Source of the DNA: JANXQG01 sp963804375
GTDB taxonomy: Bacteria > Planctomycetota > Planctomycetia > Pirellulales > Thermoguttaceae
Assembly: GCA_963804375.1 (NCBI GenBank)
Contig: CAWDQE010000006.1
Coordinates: 62,001-126,000 of the forward strand
Direction: 5' to 3'
Length of the DNA stretch: 64,000 bases
The notes beneath the pieces are model-generated. The model had not been told where the DNA came from, did no database searches, and saw only the letters and a program-made list of their open reading frames with translations. Positions within the stretch are counted from its first letter, which is position 1, and the number at the start of each line of letters is the position of its first letter. This document shows, one piece after another, positions 37,654 through 46,729 of the stretch. The translations under genes were made by a program, and so were the position numbers.

Positions 37654-38451
37654 GAGCCTCTTCATCGAGGCGTAACCGTCCCGCACGGGGCGGATAAAGG
37701 AATCCGGCAATCCGCCGGATGTAGCGGCGGGAGTTTAACTTTCGCCGCCTAACTTATTCCGTTACATTTTTTTTCACGCCTTGTGGCCCCGGTTCTTCGC
37801 GATTAATGAATTTGGTTTTTCGCCTCCCAGGCGCAGCCCCTGGCAGGCGGCGTAAGAGACTCCCAGAACTGCGACGGCCTTCTGTAACCGGGGAAGGGCT
37901 GCCGCGGGGAAGACACACCTCCGCTGCGTTCGACAAGTCGTCCCGGCGGTCGCCGCTATCGAGCCGTACTCGACAGTTATGATCGACACGCATGGTAGCT
38001 AGTCGTGCGCGACCGCGCAGGTGCGTGTCTGGGATGGCGCGGATCCCTCATGTTTACGGTATAGAACCCCCCGATTATACCTTGCGGGTCCGCAAGATAA
38101 CTCCGCGGCCAGCAAGAAAACCTCCCCAATTCCCTCCAGGCAGAGAAACCGGGGCTTGGGTCACGATGCACGGAGCCGCCTGGGGCCGGTCTGGCGCCGC
38201 ATCGGCGGCCGTGAATTTCGTGCCGACAGCTTGACCCGCTCGACTCCATGACAACATAACCATCAACTCGCGTTGGCCGCTGCCCACCCCGGAGTCGGTC
38301 TTTTGCTCGCACCCGACGGCGCCTGGCCGCCACAGGCAACGGCTTCTCTCCTGCCGGAATCCAGCAGGGACCGCGTTTCCGCCGGCCTGCTAACAGGGCC
38401 GCCGGCTTTTAGGCAGCCGCCGCGGAGTCCGCTACGAACAGGATCGCTACG
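37654..38451. other. Gene-free region with an inverted leader copy
   Basis: On the minus strand 37990-37765 repeats leader blocks (CGATCATAACTG, TTCATTAATCGCGAAGAACC, GGGGCCACAAGGC), without a following gene or the hairpin. From 38260 the sequence leads into the A-B-C locus; an AGGA site precedes the gene A ATG. Confidence 0.5.
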
Positions 38452-40104
38452 ATGAACACCAACCCTTCTCGCGCAGATATTATCGAGACCCTCTGCGGGC
38501 TGGGCAGCCGCTTCCAGTTCCCCGAGAAGACGGCCTTCCTTGCCCCTGACTCCGCCGCCCATCGATCGCCGGCCGATCCCCAACAGGCGCTGGAAACGCT
38601 CGTGCACGAGTTCGGCGCCGAGGCGCTGGTCGCGGCCGGCATGGCCGTCCGCAGTGCGGAAGGCCCGCTGCAGTTCGCGCCGGCGCTTGCCGCAGCGGAC
38701 ACGCCGTTTGTCGTCTTGCTCGGTCAAGACGATGGCCGGCCGTTTGCGCTGGTAACTGCGGAGGGCTGCCTGGGGCACCCCTCTCCGCCGCTGCCCGCCG
38801 GACTGCAGGATCGCCTCACGGCGTCCATCCTCAGGAAATCCCGACTCGGCTACCTGTACGTCGCCGCCACGGTCGAGGACATGATCCTCTTGCGCTCGCT
38901 GGGGTTTGCGGCCACGACCGCCGCCGGACTCGCCGCGCTAAGCATGCCGGACGTGGCGACCCTGAGACGCCACTTTGGCATGGTCTCCGCCGAGGACCTG
39001 GACAGCGACGAAGACCTGGACAGCGCCGAGGACGTGCACGGCGACGAGGATACCCTACAGCAAAGCGAGGCTGGCGCCCGCGACGCCCAAGCCGGCCACG
39101 AAGATCTTGAGGCCGCGGTTGACCGCCACGGCGGCGCGGTTGACCGCCACGGCGGCGCGGCTGTCCCCGCGGCGGGCGGCGGCCAGATCGGTAAGAAACA
39201 GACGGCACCGGTAGCTTCCTCGCCCGCTACGGCCGGCCACGCCGAGGCCGACGGGGAGACCGGCGTCGAGACCGGCGCCGAGGCCGACGGGGAGACCGGC
39301 GTCGAGACCGGCGTCGAGGCCCAGGCCGACGGGAATGTTGCCGATGACCGCGACACGTTCGGGCTGGAAGCCTTGAATATCGTTTTTGTGGCCTGGTCGC
39401 CCAGCCGCTGGGAACTGGGCATGCCCGCCACGGTCGCCGCCGCCGAGAGCTACCTGGCCGTGCTGAGCCAGAACTTCGACATGTCGTTGAACCTCACGAC
39501 CTGGCGCCCCACGCGCGACGACATGGAGGAGATGGAATTCGTCGTCGCCCACAAGTCGCGGAAGTGGCTCAAGCAGAAAATGCTGGCGAGCCTGCAGCGC
39601 TCCTATTCCCGACCGCTGGGAGGCGACCTGCTGCAGAAGCCGTCCCGGCCGCTCGATTATGCCGACGCCGTGGGCCGCTTGCTGGGGGTGGTGGCCGACA
39701 ACCAGTCCAGGAAGGCTTCGCCCACCGGCAAACAGCACGAACTTTGGCAGACCGCGCAGCAACTCCTGGAACGGGATGTGATTCGGCCCATCATCGACCA
39801 GGCGCTGCGCGCGCCGAACCGCATCGAAAGCACCTTGACGTTGGGCTTGGCGGAGTTGAGTCGCGTCTTCCACACCCAGGGCCTGCTGCTGGGGAAGAAG
39901 TTGTCCCAGGGCGTGGCCACGCTGGGCGCGGAAGGTTTCTCGCAGGTGCCGCAGGACGGCATGAAACAATTCATCGCGCTGGCCGCGCGGATGCAAGGCC
40001 TGGCCGCCGAGATCTACCGGCAGCGCGAATCGGCGGTCGGGAGGATCATCGAATGTCATGTGATTTCGCCACCCAGTTCCCAAGCCTTGCTCGGCTCGCG
40101 CTGA
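38452..40104 (+). CDS. Locus gene A, planctomycete family of unknown function
   Basis: A 550-residue soluble protein. Residues 1-180 form a domain with CGLGSRFQFPEKTAFLAPDS, LETLVHEFGAEALVAAGMAV, YLYVAATVEDMILLRSLGFA and TLRRHFGM, reminiscent of toprim/primase-type lookups but unproven. Residues 185-300 are an acidic low-complexity linker with tandem repeats (DRHGGAV twice; a DGETGVET-type unit three times). Residues 305-550 match the copy at 3951 (FVAWSPSRWELGMPATVAAA, LAELSRVFHTQGLLLGKKLS). It overlaps gene B by 52 bases. No enzyme motif is certain. Confidence 0.72.
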   Translation: MNTNPSRADIIETLCGLGSRFQFPEKTAFLAPDSAAHRSPADPQQALETLVHEFGAEALVAAGMAVRSAEGPLQFAPALAAADTPFVVLLGQDDGRPFALVTAEGCLGHPSPPLPAGLQDRLTASILRKSRLGYLYVAATVEDMILLRSLGFAATTAAGLAALSMPDVATLRRHFGMVSAEDLDSDEDLDSAEDVHGDEDTLQQSEAGARDAQAGHEDLEAAVDRHGGAVDRHGGAAVPAAGGGQIGKKQTAPVASSPATAGHAEADGETGVETGAEADGETGVETGVEAQADGNVADDRDTFGLEALNIVFVAWSPSRWELGMPATVAAAESYLAVLSQNFDMSLNLTTWRPTRDDMEEMEFVVAHKSRKWLKQKMLASLQRSYSRPLGGDLLQKPSRPLDYADAVGRLLGVVADNQSRKASPTGKQHELWQTAQQLLERDVIRPIIDQALRAPNRIESTLTLGLAELSRVFHTQGLLLGKKLSQGVATLGAEGFSQVPQDGMKQFIALAARMQGLAAEIYRQRESAVGRIIECHVISPPSSQALLGSR

Positions 40105-40521
40105 GCGACGAGCAGCGGCAGGCCCTGCGGCAGGGCGGGTTCGTCGCCGTCGAACGGCGGGGCGCGGGCAAGCGGGTGGTCAAGTTGCGGTTCCGTTGCG
40201 GCGGCCGACAGCAGGTTCGCTATCTCGGCGCCTCCGCGGAAATCGCCGCGCGGGCCCGCCGCGAGCTGGACCGGCTCCAAGCGGAGCGGCAACTCGACCG
40301 CGACCTGCGGCGGCAGGTGCGGGCGGCGCGGCGGGCGCTGCGCCGCCAAGCGCGCGTCCGCCCCGCTGCTGGCCAGGCTGGGGCTGGCCTACCACGGTTT
40401 TGCGATCCGTCGTCCCCGGCCGGGACGGCGGCCAAGCCCCACAGCTGCCCAGGAAACCCACAGTTCTTTCCATTCCCACATCCCCGCAAACTCCAAGGAG
40501 GACGATCTGCATGTACAATAA
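40053..40521 (+). CDS. Locus gene B, copy 2, with frame change
   Basis: ATG 40053 lies within the end of gene A. The N-terminal half is SLARLALSDEQRQALRQGGF, then VVKLRFRCGGRQQVRYLGAS and a long basic helix. Near 40345 (CGCCGCCAAGCG) the sensible reading moves forward one base to LARLGLAYHGFAIRRPRPGR and ends at TAA 40519-40521, which overlaps the gene C ATG at 40511. The same point is also shifted in copy 1, by the opposite phase. Probably a small nucleic-acid-binding protein of about 155 residues. Confidence 0.6.
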
Positions 40522-41011
40522 CCAGACGGAAATCGATCCCGACCAGTCCCTCAGCCAAGAACCCCCCTTGGCGGAAACCTCCGGCACGGAACTGCCGGCG
40601 TCGCAATTCCAGCAGGCGCGGCGGCAGTGCGTGCAGAATTACCTCGCCCACAGCCTGGCCCAGAGGGATCCCTTGCGGGCCGGATTCGGCGCGATCAACG
40701 CCGACTTGATGGCCGTTGCCCAGCCCATCGCGGACCTGTTGAAGCGGGGCCTCTCCAGCCCCACGCTCACCATCGACGGCGCACAGAAGATGATGCCGGT
40801 ATTGGACTCGTATCACCGCCTTGCCCGTTTGATCGAGCGATTCGGACAGTTGGACGTGCGGATCGCCAGCGAACGCAAGATCCGGAATCGCCTGCGCCGA
40901 ACAGCCGAGAAACCCCGCTCAGCGGATCCCCGCAACGGAAAACGAAGATTCTGCCGTTTGATACCCACTGTGCTTTGGGGGGATGCCGCGGGCCCCCGCG
41001 GGTGGTGCTGA
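40511..41011 (+). CDS. Locus gene C, unknown function
   Basis: ATG 40511 has a strong AAGGAGGACGATCTGC upstream. The 166-residue protein has a disordered N-terminus (MYNNQTEIDPDQSLSQEPPL), then a helical region (ARRQCVQNYLAHSLAQRDPL, LMAVAQPIADLLKRGLSSPT, DSYHRLARLIERFGQLDVRI). After RIASERKIRNRLRRTAEKPR the residues look unconserved, so the true end may be near 40920. The partner copy is cut off by IS701. Confidence 0.6.
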   Translation: MYNNQTEIDPDQSLSQEPPLAETSGTELPASQFQQARRQCVQNYLAHSLAQRDPLRAGFGAINADLMAVAQPIADLLKRGLSSPTLTIDGAQKMMPVLDSYHRLARLIERFGQLDVRIASERKIRNRLRRTAEKPRSADPRNGKRRFCRLIPTVLWGDAAGPRGWC

Positions 41012-41902
41012 TCGCAAACGCGAGCCGGCGGATACGCGCCGCCGGCCGCATCCCCCGGGAATAACCTTCGGCGGGTGACGCGCGGAAAGCCATTCCTTGT
41101 TACTTGCACGGGCATGCGGCGCAGCGGCCATGCATTTGTTCTTTGGCAATTGATTGTGTATGAAAAGTATTGGCCGAGCCGCCGGTGTGGCCTCCCGGCG
41201 GCTCGGGGCAGAACGGTCCGTATCCGATGTCTGGCGGCGGCGGATCGAGCGCGCTGGCGGATCGAACCGCCAACGCGGTCGGTCAGCGCGGACGAGACCT
41301 GCGCCGATCTCCGCGGCCCGCAACGGAAAGAGGGGCAGTGCAGACCTTGGATACGGCCGGAGTCACACTGCTCGATTGGCCATTTTCTGGAATTCGATCC
41401 AATTCTGGGGGCGGGCTGGGAAAGGGCCGCGATTCCGGGCTATGGAGCGGCCTGATCCTTGCTTGGTTTCCTTCGGCACGAGACTTTTCTGGTACGTCTC
41501 CGTCCTTGTCTCCTTCGCAGCGTTACAGTCTGCCTTGTCGGGACATCTTGTCGGATTTGCCTCATTTTTTCTTGCGACTTGCGCCGGGTGCCGCTCACAG
41601 ACGGTCGCCCAATGGCAAGCGGAGAGGGACGAGGCATGAAGGGCAGAGTGCCCGCGGAGGATAACATCATCCGCCCCAGGCGGCCCCGAGGGAGTCATCG
41701 CCTCGCATGGGACGAATGCAACATGGCGGCCAAGGCGGCCCGTCCGCCAGGGGGCGGCGACGGGGATGGCGAACATGGGTTTGCAAGGACTGCGGGCGGC
41801 GGTTTCAGGCTCGGTCCTCTACGCGGCGATGCCCCGCCGTGCTCCCCTCGCGCTGTTCGCGAGAGGGGGAGGGGGTGAGGGCGGGGAGGTGGCGACAGCC
41901 GG
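41012..41902. other. Gene-poor; zinc-ribbon scrap
   Basis: No complete gene. At 41707-41830 one frame encodes RGWRTWVCKDCGRRFQ, like one half of the zinc ribbon at the start of some transposases, with no continuation. Confidence 0.35.
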
Positions 41903-42340
41903 TTAAACGGTGCAGTCCTCAACCGCAGGCTGCGGGACTTGCTCGAAATCGACCAGGTTGCGGGTCAAGACCGTCATGCCTTTCGCGAGCGCAATCGAAG
42001 CGATTCGGAGATCCATCGTGCCGATGCGAATGGGCTGGCGCCGTAGGTCATCGAAGACGTCTGCCGCCGCATTATCGAACGCCAAGACCCGGGCAGCAGA
42101 AAAATCGGTGAGAATCACATCGCGTGGGAGCTACCCGCGAACGACAGCCGCCGTCTCCCTGGCCTCAGCGATTTAGGCAGTCCAGCCGAGGATTTGTTCG
42201 GGAAAGGACACGATCGTGACCTAGAACTCGGACTGCGCGTGCTGCGCGATCCGCCGAGACAGGACGGCATAGTGCGGATCGGACACTCGCTGTAAGATGC
42301 CCCAATGGTCGCTGTCGAAGATGTACCTCAGGATTCAACG
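41903..42340 (-). pseudogene. VapC-like PIN toxin, three in-frame stops
   Basis: One frame reads YIFDSDHWGILQRVSDPHYA, RIAQHAQSEF, TAG, VTIVSFPEQILGWTA, TAA, IAEARETAAVVRG, TAG, then LTDFSAARVLAFDNAAADVF and IGTMDLRIASIALAKGMTVL, TRNLVDF. Conserved PIN acidic residues (first Asp, GTMD, TRNLVDF) are visible. No frameshift is needed, only stop codons; two sit where relatives have Tyr. Confidence 0.75.
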
Positions 42341-42382
42341 AGAAATCGAAAGTCGTGGGTATTAGCGGAATGAATTCCGTTC

Positions 42383-42510
42383 TACTGCTCCTCGGCGTTG
42401 GGCCGATCGGCCAGGCGGATCTCTCGGCCAAGCCGCAAGATCTCCTCGAAGTCTGGATCGTCTTTGAACAACCCGGTAATGCTGTTGATCCAGCCCTCCT
42501 GCTGTATTTG
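42383..42510 (-). pseudogene. C-terminal scrap of the VapC partner antitoxin
   Basis: Encodes GWINSITGLFKDDPDFEEIL, RLGREIRLADRPNAEEQ, stop; this tail pattern is typical of small antitoxins placed just before PIN genes. It is joined to the end of the DUF433 gene in another frame. Confidence 0.5.
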
Positions 42511-42797
42511 CGCCGAGCTGCAGCATGCTCGCGCTCCAGGCGGTCAGCCTCCGCTTGTTCGGCTGCCATCTCCGCATCCATTGTTGCTTGGTTTGCAAGG
42601 TAGTAGGCCAGGGCCGCATGGACCTGGGCGAGCGTAAGATGCGGAATCTGCGTGGCGATTTCCTCGGCATTTTGGCCCAACTTGTACCATCCGGCAATGC
42701 GGCGGACGGAAATGCCTGTGCCGGCGATTCGCGGCCGGCCGCCGCAGATCTCCGGCGTCTGCTCGATAAGTGTTCCAATGTCGGTTACGGTGGCCAT
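42510..42797 (-). CDS. DUF433 antitoxin-like protein, copy 1
   Basis: Start ATG 42797 (MATVTDIGTLIEQTPEICGG). It has the DUF433 motif RPRIAGTGISVRRIAGWYKL, then AEEIATQIPHLTLAQVHAAL and AYYLANQATMDAEMAAEQ. The proper stop appears lost, since the frame runs on to 42165 through unrelated sequence. It is an inverted duplicate of the gene at 43274; its toxin partner is absent. Confidence 0.65.
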
Positions 42798-42916
42798 AAT
42801 CGATTGCTCCAAGAATTTGTCTCGATTCTCAATCTAGCTCAGTCAGGGGACGGTGGCAAGGCGCTCGGAGTACCGCGCGGGCACGATGTCGGGCACCGTG
42901 TACTCATGGTCGGCGG

Positions 42917-43250
42917 AATTCCGTGGTTGAAACCACGGCTCAGCGGCATTTGGTCGCTACGCGACCCCGGGCTGGCCGCAGGCTGGGCGGTGCGCGGCGA
43001 ACAACGGCCAACGGATTGGCAGGCCAACGACCGCACGGCGCTGACGGCCGCGGATGTCGATCTGGTGCTGGCGAAGTGGGAATAGCCGCGCAGGGCGGGG
43101 GCGGTATCAGACGCCTCGCCCTTCCCCGTTCTCCCCTCCGCCTCTCCGCCTTCTCCCCTCGCCCTTCCACCAGGCCCGCCGCTCCCCGACCCGCTTCGCG
43201 GGTAGCCCGCTCTGTTCTCCATCCTCAAATTGGGCTAGGATTATATTGAG
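42917..43250 (+). repeat. Duplicated segment, copy 1, with REP-like palindromes
   Basis: Begins with the palindrome CCGTGGTTGAAACCACGG (42921-42938) and GGTCGCTACGCGACC (42952-42966), followed by a segment encoding EQRPTDWQANDRTALTAADV and a pyrimidine-rich stretch. The whole unit recurs at 43753-44070. Confidence 0.75.
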
Positions 43251-43273
43251 ATCAAATCTCGGAGCAAGCGATT

Positions 43274-43576
43274 ATGGCCACCGTAACCGACATTGGAACA
43301 CTTATTGAGCGGAGCCCCGGCATCTGCGACGGCCGTCTGCGGATTGCGGGCACGGGCGTTTCCGTCCGTCGCATTGTCGGATTCTATAAGTTGGGCCACA
43401 CTCCCGAGGAGACATCTCGCCGTATCGGTCATGTCTCCTTGGCCCAGATTTACGCCGCACTGGCCTATTACCACGCGAACCGGGAAGCGATGGAGGCGGA
43501 AATGGCCGCCGAGGACGCGGTCTACGATCGCCTTGAAGGAGAACATCGGGAAGCCCGCGCCGCAGGGCAATGGTGA
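43274..43576 (+). CDS. DUF433 antitoxin-like protein, copy 2
   Basis: The 100-residue intact protein has LRIAGTGVSVRRIVGFYKLG, SRRIGHVSLAQIYAALAYYH and an acidic helix EAEMAAEDAVYDRLEGEHRE. DUF433 proteins pair with DUF5615 PIN-like toxins; here the toxin start overlaps by seven bases (ATGGTGA). Confidence 0.82.
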   Translation: MATVTDIGTLIERSPGICDGRLRIAGTGVSVRRIVGFYKLGHTPEETSRRIGHVSLAQIYAALAYYHANREAMEAEMAAEDAVYDRLEGEHREARAAGQW

Positions 43577-43692
43577 AGATACGCCTCTACCTCGACGAAG
43601 ACGTAATGGACAGCGATCTCAGCGACGGGCTTCGGGCACGCGCTGTGGCCGTGACAACCGTTTGCGAAGCAGGCATGGAGGGCCGGGGAGCG
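43570..43692 (+). pseudogene. DUF5615 PIN-like toxin, truncated
   Basis: Only the first 41 residues remain: MVKIRLYLDEDVMDSDLSDG, LRARAVAVTTVCEAGMEGRG. The DEDV acidic start of the PIN-like site is present, but the rest is replaced by a G/A-rich tract and a duplicated segment. Confidence 0.75.
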
Positions 43693-43745
43693 CGGTGGAA
43701 GGGAGAGGGGAGAGGGGAGAAGGGGGAGGGGAGAGCGCGGAAGGG
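43690..43745 (+). repeat. Purine-rich GGGAGA/GGGGAGA tract
   Basis: About 55 bases of almost pure purine on the plus strand. A pyrimidine counterpart (CTCCCCTTCTCCC units) lies at 43955-44010 in the same patch, so the two could pair as inverted repeats or form triplex-like DNA. Confidence 0.6.
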
Positions 43746-43752
43746 GGATCCG

Positions 43753-44070
43753 CATTCCGTGGGTTGAAACCCACGGCTACCGGCATTTGGTCGCTACGCG
43801 ACCCCGGGCTGGCCGCAGCCTGGGCGGTGCTCGGCGAACAACGGCCAACGGATTGGCAGGCCAACGACCGCACGGCCCTGACGGCCGCGGATGTCGATCT
43901 GGTGCTGGCGAACTGGGACTAGCCGCGCAGGGCGGGCGGTATTGGACGCCTCGCCCCTCCGCCTTCTCCCCTCCCCCTTCTCCCCTCTCCCTTCTCCCCT
44001 CTCCCCTCCTTCTTCGCGGGTACCCCGCTCTGTTCTCCATCCTCAAACTGGGCTAGGATTATATTGAGGT
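43753..44070 (+). repeat. Duplicated segment, copy 2
   Basis: It repeats 42917-43250: palindromes CCGTGGGTTGAAACCCACGG (43757-43776) and GGTCGCTACGCGACC (43789-43803), the TDWQANDRTALTAADVDLVL coding-like block, pyrimidine tracts and CTCTGTTCTCCATCCTCAAA.CTGGGCTAGGATTATATTGAG. Confidence 0.75.
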
Positions 44071-44115
44071 TCCGTTCTTGGAACGCCCGGCCAGTTTCTT
44101 TGAGGGACTCTCGCG

Positions 44116-46263
44116 ATGATTTCACGCCTACCGCTAATTGGCACTGGCTTGTTGTGTTTGCTCCCTGCGATCGCATGGGGGCAGGGCATCCAACCGCAAA
44201 CGTTGGGCGAAGTCATTCTCGGACCTGCCGCCAATGAGGACAACGCGGCGTGGCTCCGCGCTATGCAAGAGTGGCGGCAGAATCGCCGAGCGAAGATTCA
44301 CTACGAAGGTTCCCAGTACGACCGGCCTGAACTGGCGTGGGCCCAGCGCAGCTTTATCCAGCCCCAGGTGATGGTCGAAGAGCGGTATCTTTACGATCCC
44401 GTGGCAGGCAAGTACACGGTCGATCGCTATCTTGATGACCTGGAATCCCGCTATGGCGGGATCGATTCGGTGCTCATCTGGCCTGTCTATCCGAACATCG
44501 GCATCGACAACCGCAATCAGCATGATCTGCTGCACGACATGCCCGGCGGCCTGCCGAGCCTGCGGCAAATGGTTGCCGATTTTCACCGCCGGAACGTTCG
44601 CGTGCTCTTCCCGGTCATGCCCTGGGACGTGGGGACACGGCCGGAGGGTGTTCCGCTCTGCGCCGCAGCCGCACGCGACATGAAGGCCATCGGCGCCGAT
44701 GGGATCAACGGCGATACGATGGGCGGCATGGGTCGCGAGTTCCGCAAGGCATCCGACGATTGCGGTCATCCGCTTGTGCTCGAACCCGAGAACCAACTGA
44801 GCGATGACGGCATGGTCGCCTGGAACAACATGAGCTGGGGCTATTGGAATTACCAGCCTATCCCGGTGGTGAGCAAGTACAAGTGGATCGAGCCGCGGCA
44901 CATGGTCAACGTCTGTGAGCGCTGGGCAAAGGACCGCACCGACGGCCTGCAGTCCGCCTTCTTCAACGGCGTGGGCTACGAAAGCTGGGAAAATGTGTGG
45001 GGCATCTGGAACGAGCCCACTCCGCGGGATGCGGAAGCCATCCGGGGAATCGCCATGATCGAGCGGGCTGTGTCCGAGTTGCTGACTGCCGCGGAGTGGC
45101 AACCCCACTTCCCCACGCTGCGGGCCGCCGCCGGAGTCCATGCCAGTCGCTTCCCCGGACGCGGCCAAACGCTATGGCTCCTGGTCAACCGCGGTGGCAA
45201 TGATTCGACGGGTCAGCAGCTTAACGTGCCCGCAGTTGCCAGAACGCATTTTTACGACTTGTGGCACGGTGTTGAGTTGCCGCCGGCTGCGGGTGCCACG
45301 GCTACGCTCAGTTTTGCGATCGAGCGGCGCGGCTATGGGGCGATCTTGGCCGTCGAGGGTGACGCGCTGCCCGAAAGGGTCCGTTTGTTGCTGCCGCACA
45401 TGCGCGAGCGGGCGAAGACATGCTTAGCGGACCTGTCGGCCCAATGGAAGTGCCTACCACAGAAGATCGTTGATATTCCGCGAACTGCGCCGGCCAAGAA
45501 GGCCCCCGATGGCATGGTGATGGTACGCGGCGGCAAGTTTCGCTTCAAAGTTTCCGGGGTGGAGATCGAAGGGGGCGACGGTCCGGGCGTCGACTTTCAA
45601 TACCCGTGGGAGGATTTGCCGCGGCGCCATCACGACAAGGAGATGGAGATTCAAGGATTCTACATCGACAAATACCTGATCACCAACACCGAGTTCAAGC
45701 GGTTCCTCGATGCCTCGGGCTATAAGCCCAAGGATGGACGCAACTTCCTCAAGGACTGGCAGAACGGAGCTTGTACTCAGGGTTGGGACCGGAAACCGGT
45801 CACCTGGGTCTCGCTGGAGGACGCCCGCGCATACGCCGCCTGGGCCGGCAAGCGACTGCCTCACGAATGGGAATGGCAGTACGCGGCGCAGGGCAGCGAC
45901 GGCCGGCTCTATCCGTGGGGCAAAGACCCCGATCCGACCGCGGTGCCCAAGCACGAAGCCGGTCGTGAGTTGCGTCCGCCCACGGACGTAGACGCCTACC
46001 GCAAGGGCGCCAGCCCCTGGGGCGTGATGGACCTCGTGGGCAACGTCTGGCAGTGGACCGACGAGTATGTGGACGAGCACACTCGCGCAGCGGTCGTTCG
46101 TGGCGGAAGTTATTACCGCCCCAGCGGCTCGATGTGGTACTTTCCGCAGAATACGCGGTTGGATCAGCATGGGAAGTACCTGCTCATTGCCCCATCGAAA
46201 GACCGTTCCCCAATGCTCGGCTTCCGCTGCGTAGTGGATGCGGCGGCGGATTCGTCAGACTGA
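44116..46263 (+). CDS. Secreted glycoside-hydrolase-like protein fused to SUMF1/FGE-sulfatase-type domain
   Basis: The signal peptide is residues 1-22 (LLCLLPAIAWG, then Q). Residues 60-440 look like a TIM-barrel hydrolase region (SVLIWPVYPNIGIDNRNQHD, FHRRNVRVLFPVMPWDVGTR, GADGINGDTMGGM, VLEPENQ with candidate acids). Residues 470-712 are a formylglycine-generating-enzyme-like domain: DGMVMVRGGKFRF, GFYIDKYLITNTEFKRFL, PVTWVSLEDARAYAAWAGKR, LPHEWEWQYAAQG, GVMDLVGNVWQWTDEY, VRGGSYYRPSG. Many such domains are binding modules rather than enzymes. The pair suggests polysaccharide work outside the cytoplasm. Confidence 0.8.
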   Translation: MISRLPLIGTGLLCLLPAIAWGQGIQPQTLGEVILGPAANEDNAAWLRAMQEWRQNRRAKIHYEGSQYDRPELAWAQRSFIQPQVMVEERYLYDPVAGKYTVDRYLDDLESRYGGIDSVLIWPVYPNIGIDNRNQHDLLHDMPGGLPSLRQMVADFHRRNVRVLFPVMPWDVGTRPEGVPLCAAAARDMKAIGADGINGDTMGGMGREFRKASDDCGHPLVLEPENQLSDDGMVAWNNMSWGYWNYQPIPVVSKYKWIEPRHMVNVCERWAKDRTDGLQSAFFNGVGYESWENVWGIWNEPTPRDAEAIRGIAMIERAVSELLTAAEWQPHFPTLRAAAGVHASRFPGRGQTLWLLVNRGGNDSTGQQLNVPAVARTHFYDLWHGVELPPAAGATATLSFAIERRGYGAILAVEGDALPERVRLLLPHMRERAKTCLADLSAQWKCLPQKIVDIPRTAPAKKAPDGMVMVRGGKFRFKVSGVEIEGGDGPGVDFQYPWEDLPRRHHDKEMEIQGFYIDKYLITNTEFKRFLDASGYKPKDGRNFLKDWQNGACTQGWDRKPVTWVSLEDARAYAAWAGKRLPHEWEWQYAAQGSDGRLYPWGKDPDPTAVPKHEAGRELRPPTDVDAYRKGASPWGVMDLVGNVWQWTDEYVDEHTRAAVVRGGSYYRPSGSMWYFPQNTRLDQHGKYLLIAPSKDRSPMLGFRCVVDAAADSSD

Positions 46264-46729
46264 GGATCGGGAAATTGGCCGGCCCCCGTTTGTCCCCTCC
46301 GCAAGCCGTGAGACGGTCAAGCTCGTTTCGCTCTCTTATCGCTCTGCCTGTCTTCTGAGCTCCCAACAAAGGACCCTATTCCCGGAACGAGTCAGCCAGC
46401 TAACCTGCGGCGGCCACCCCCTCCGCCGCAGCGAAGCAGTGGGGCCGTCGTAAAAAAGCTAGGAAACCGGCGGTTTTTCTTGACGGGCAGGCAATTTGAA
46501 TACAGGATTTTGCAAGCCTATCGTATGGCGATTGCTCGCGGCGGAGTGCCCCTCATCCACAGGCAAGCGTTTGTTCGCGCAACCGGCCGGCCGATGGCCG
46601 ACCAGTCGGCGAAGCCCCCCGCCGCGGTGGACCGCGTGTTGCGCGAACTAAAGAGCGGCCCTTCGTAGACTGAGGCTGTTGCCCAGTCGTCATCGGCAGG
46701 TGAAAATGACCGCAAGGGAGATTTAACCT
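46264..46729. other. Intergenic with repeat copy 1 (46365-46510)
   Basis: It contains GCTAACCTGCGGCGGCCACC, GCAGCGAAGCAGTGGGGCCG and GGCGGTTTTTCTTGACGGGC, AGGCAATTTGA, repeated at 47935-48072. TTGACG followed by an AT-rich stretch could be a promoter for the next gene. Confidence 0.55.
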
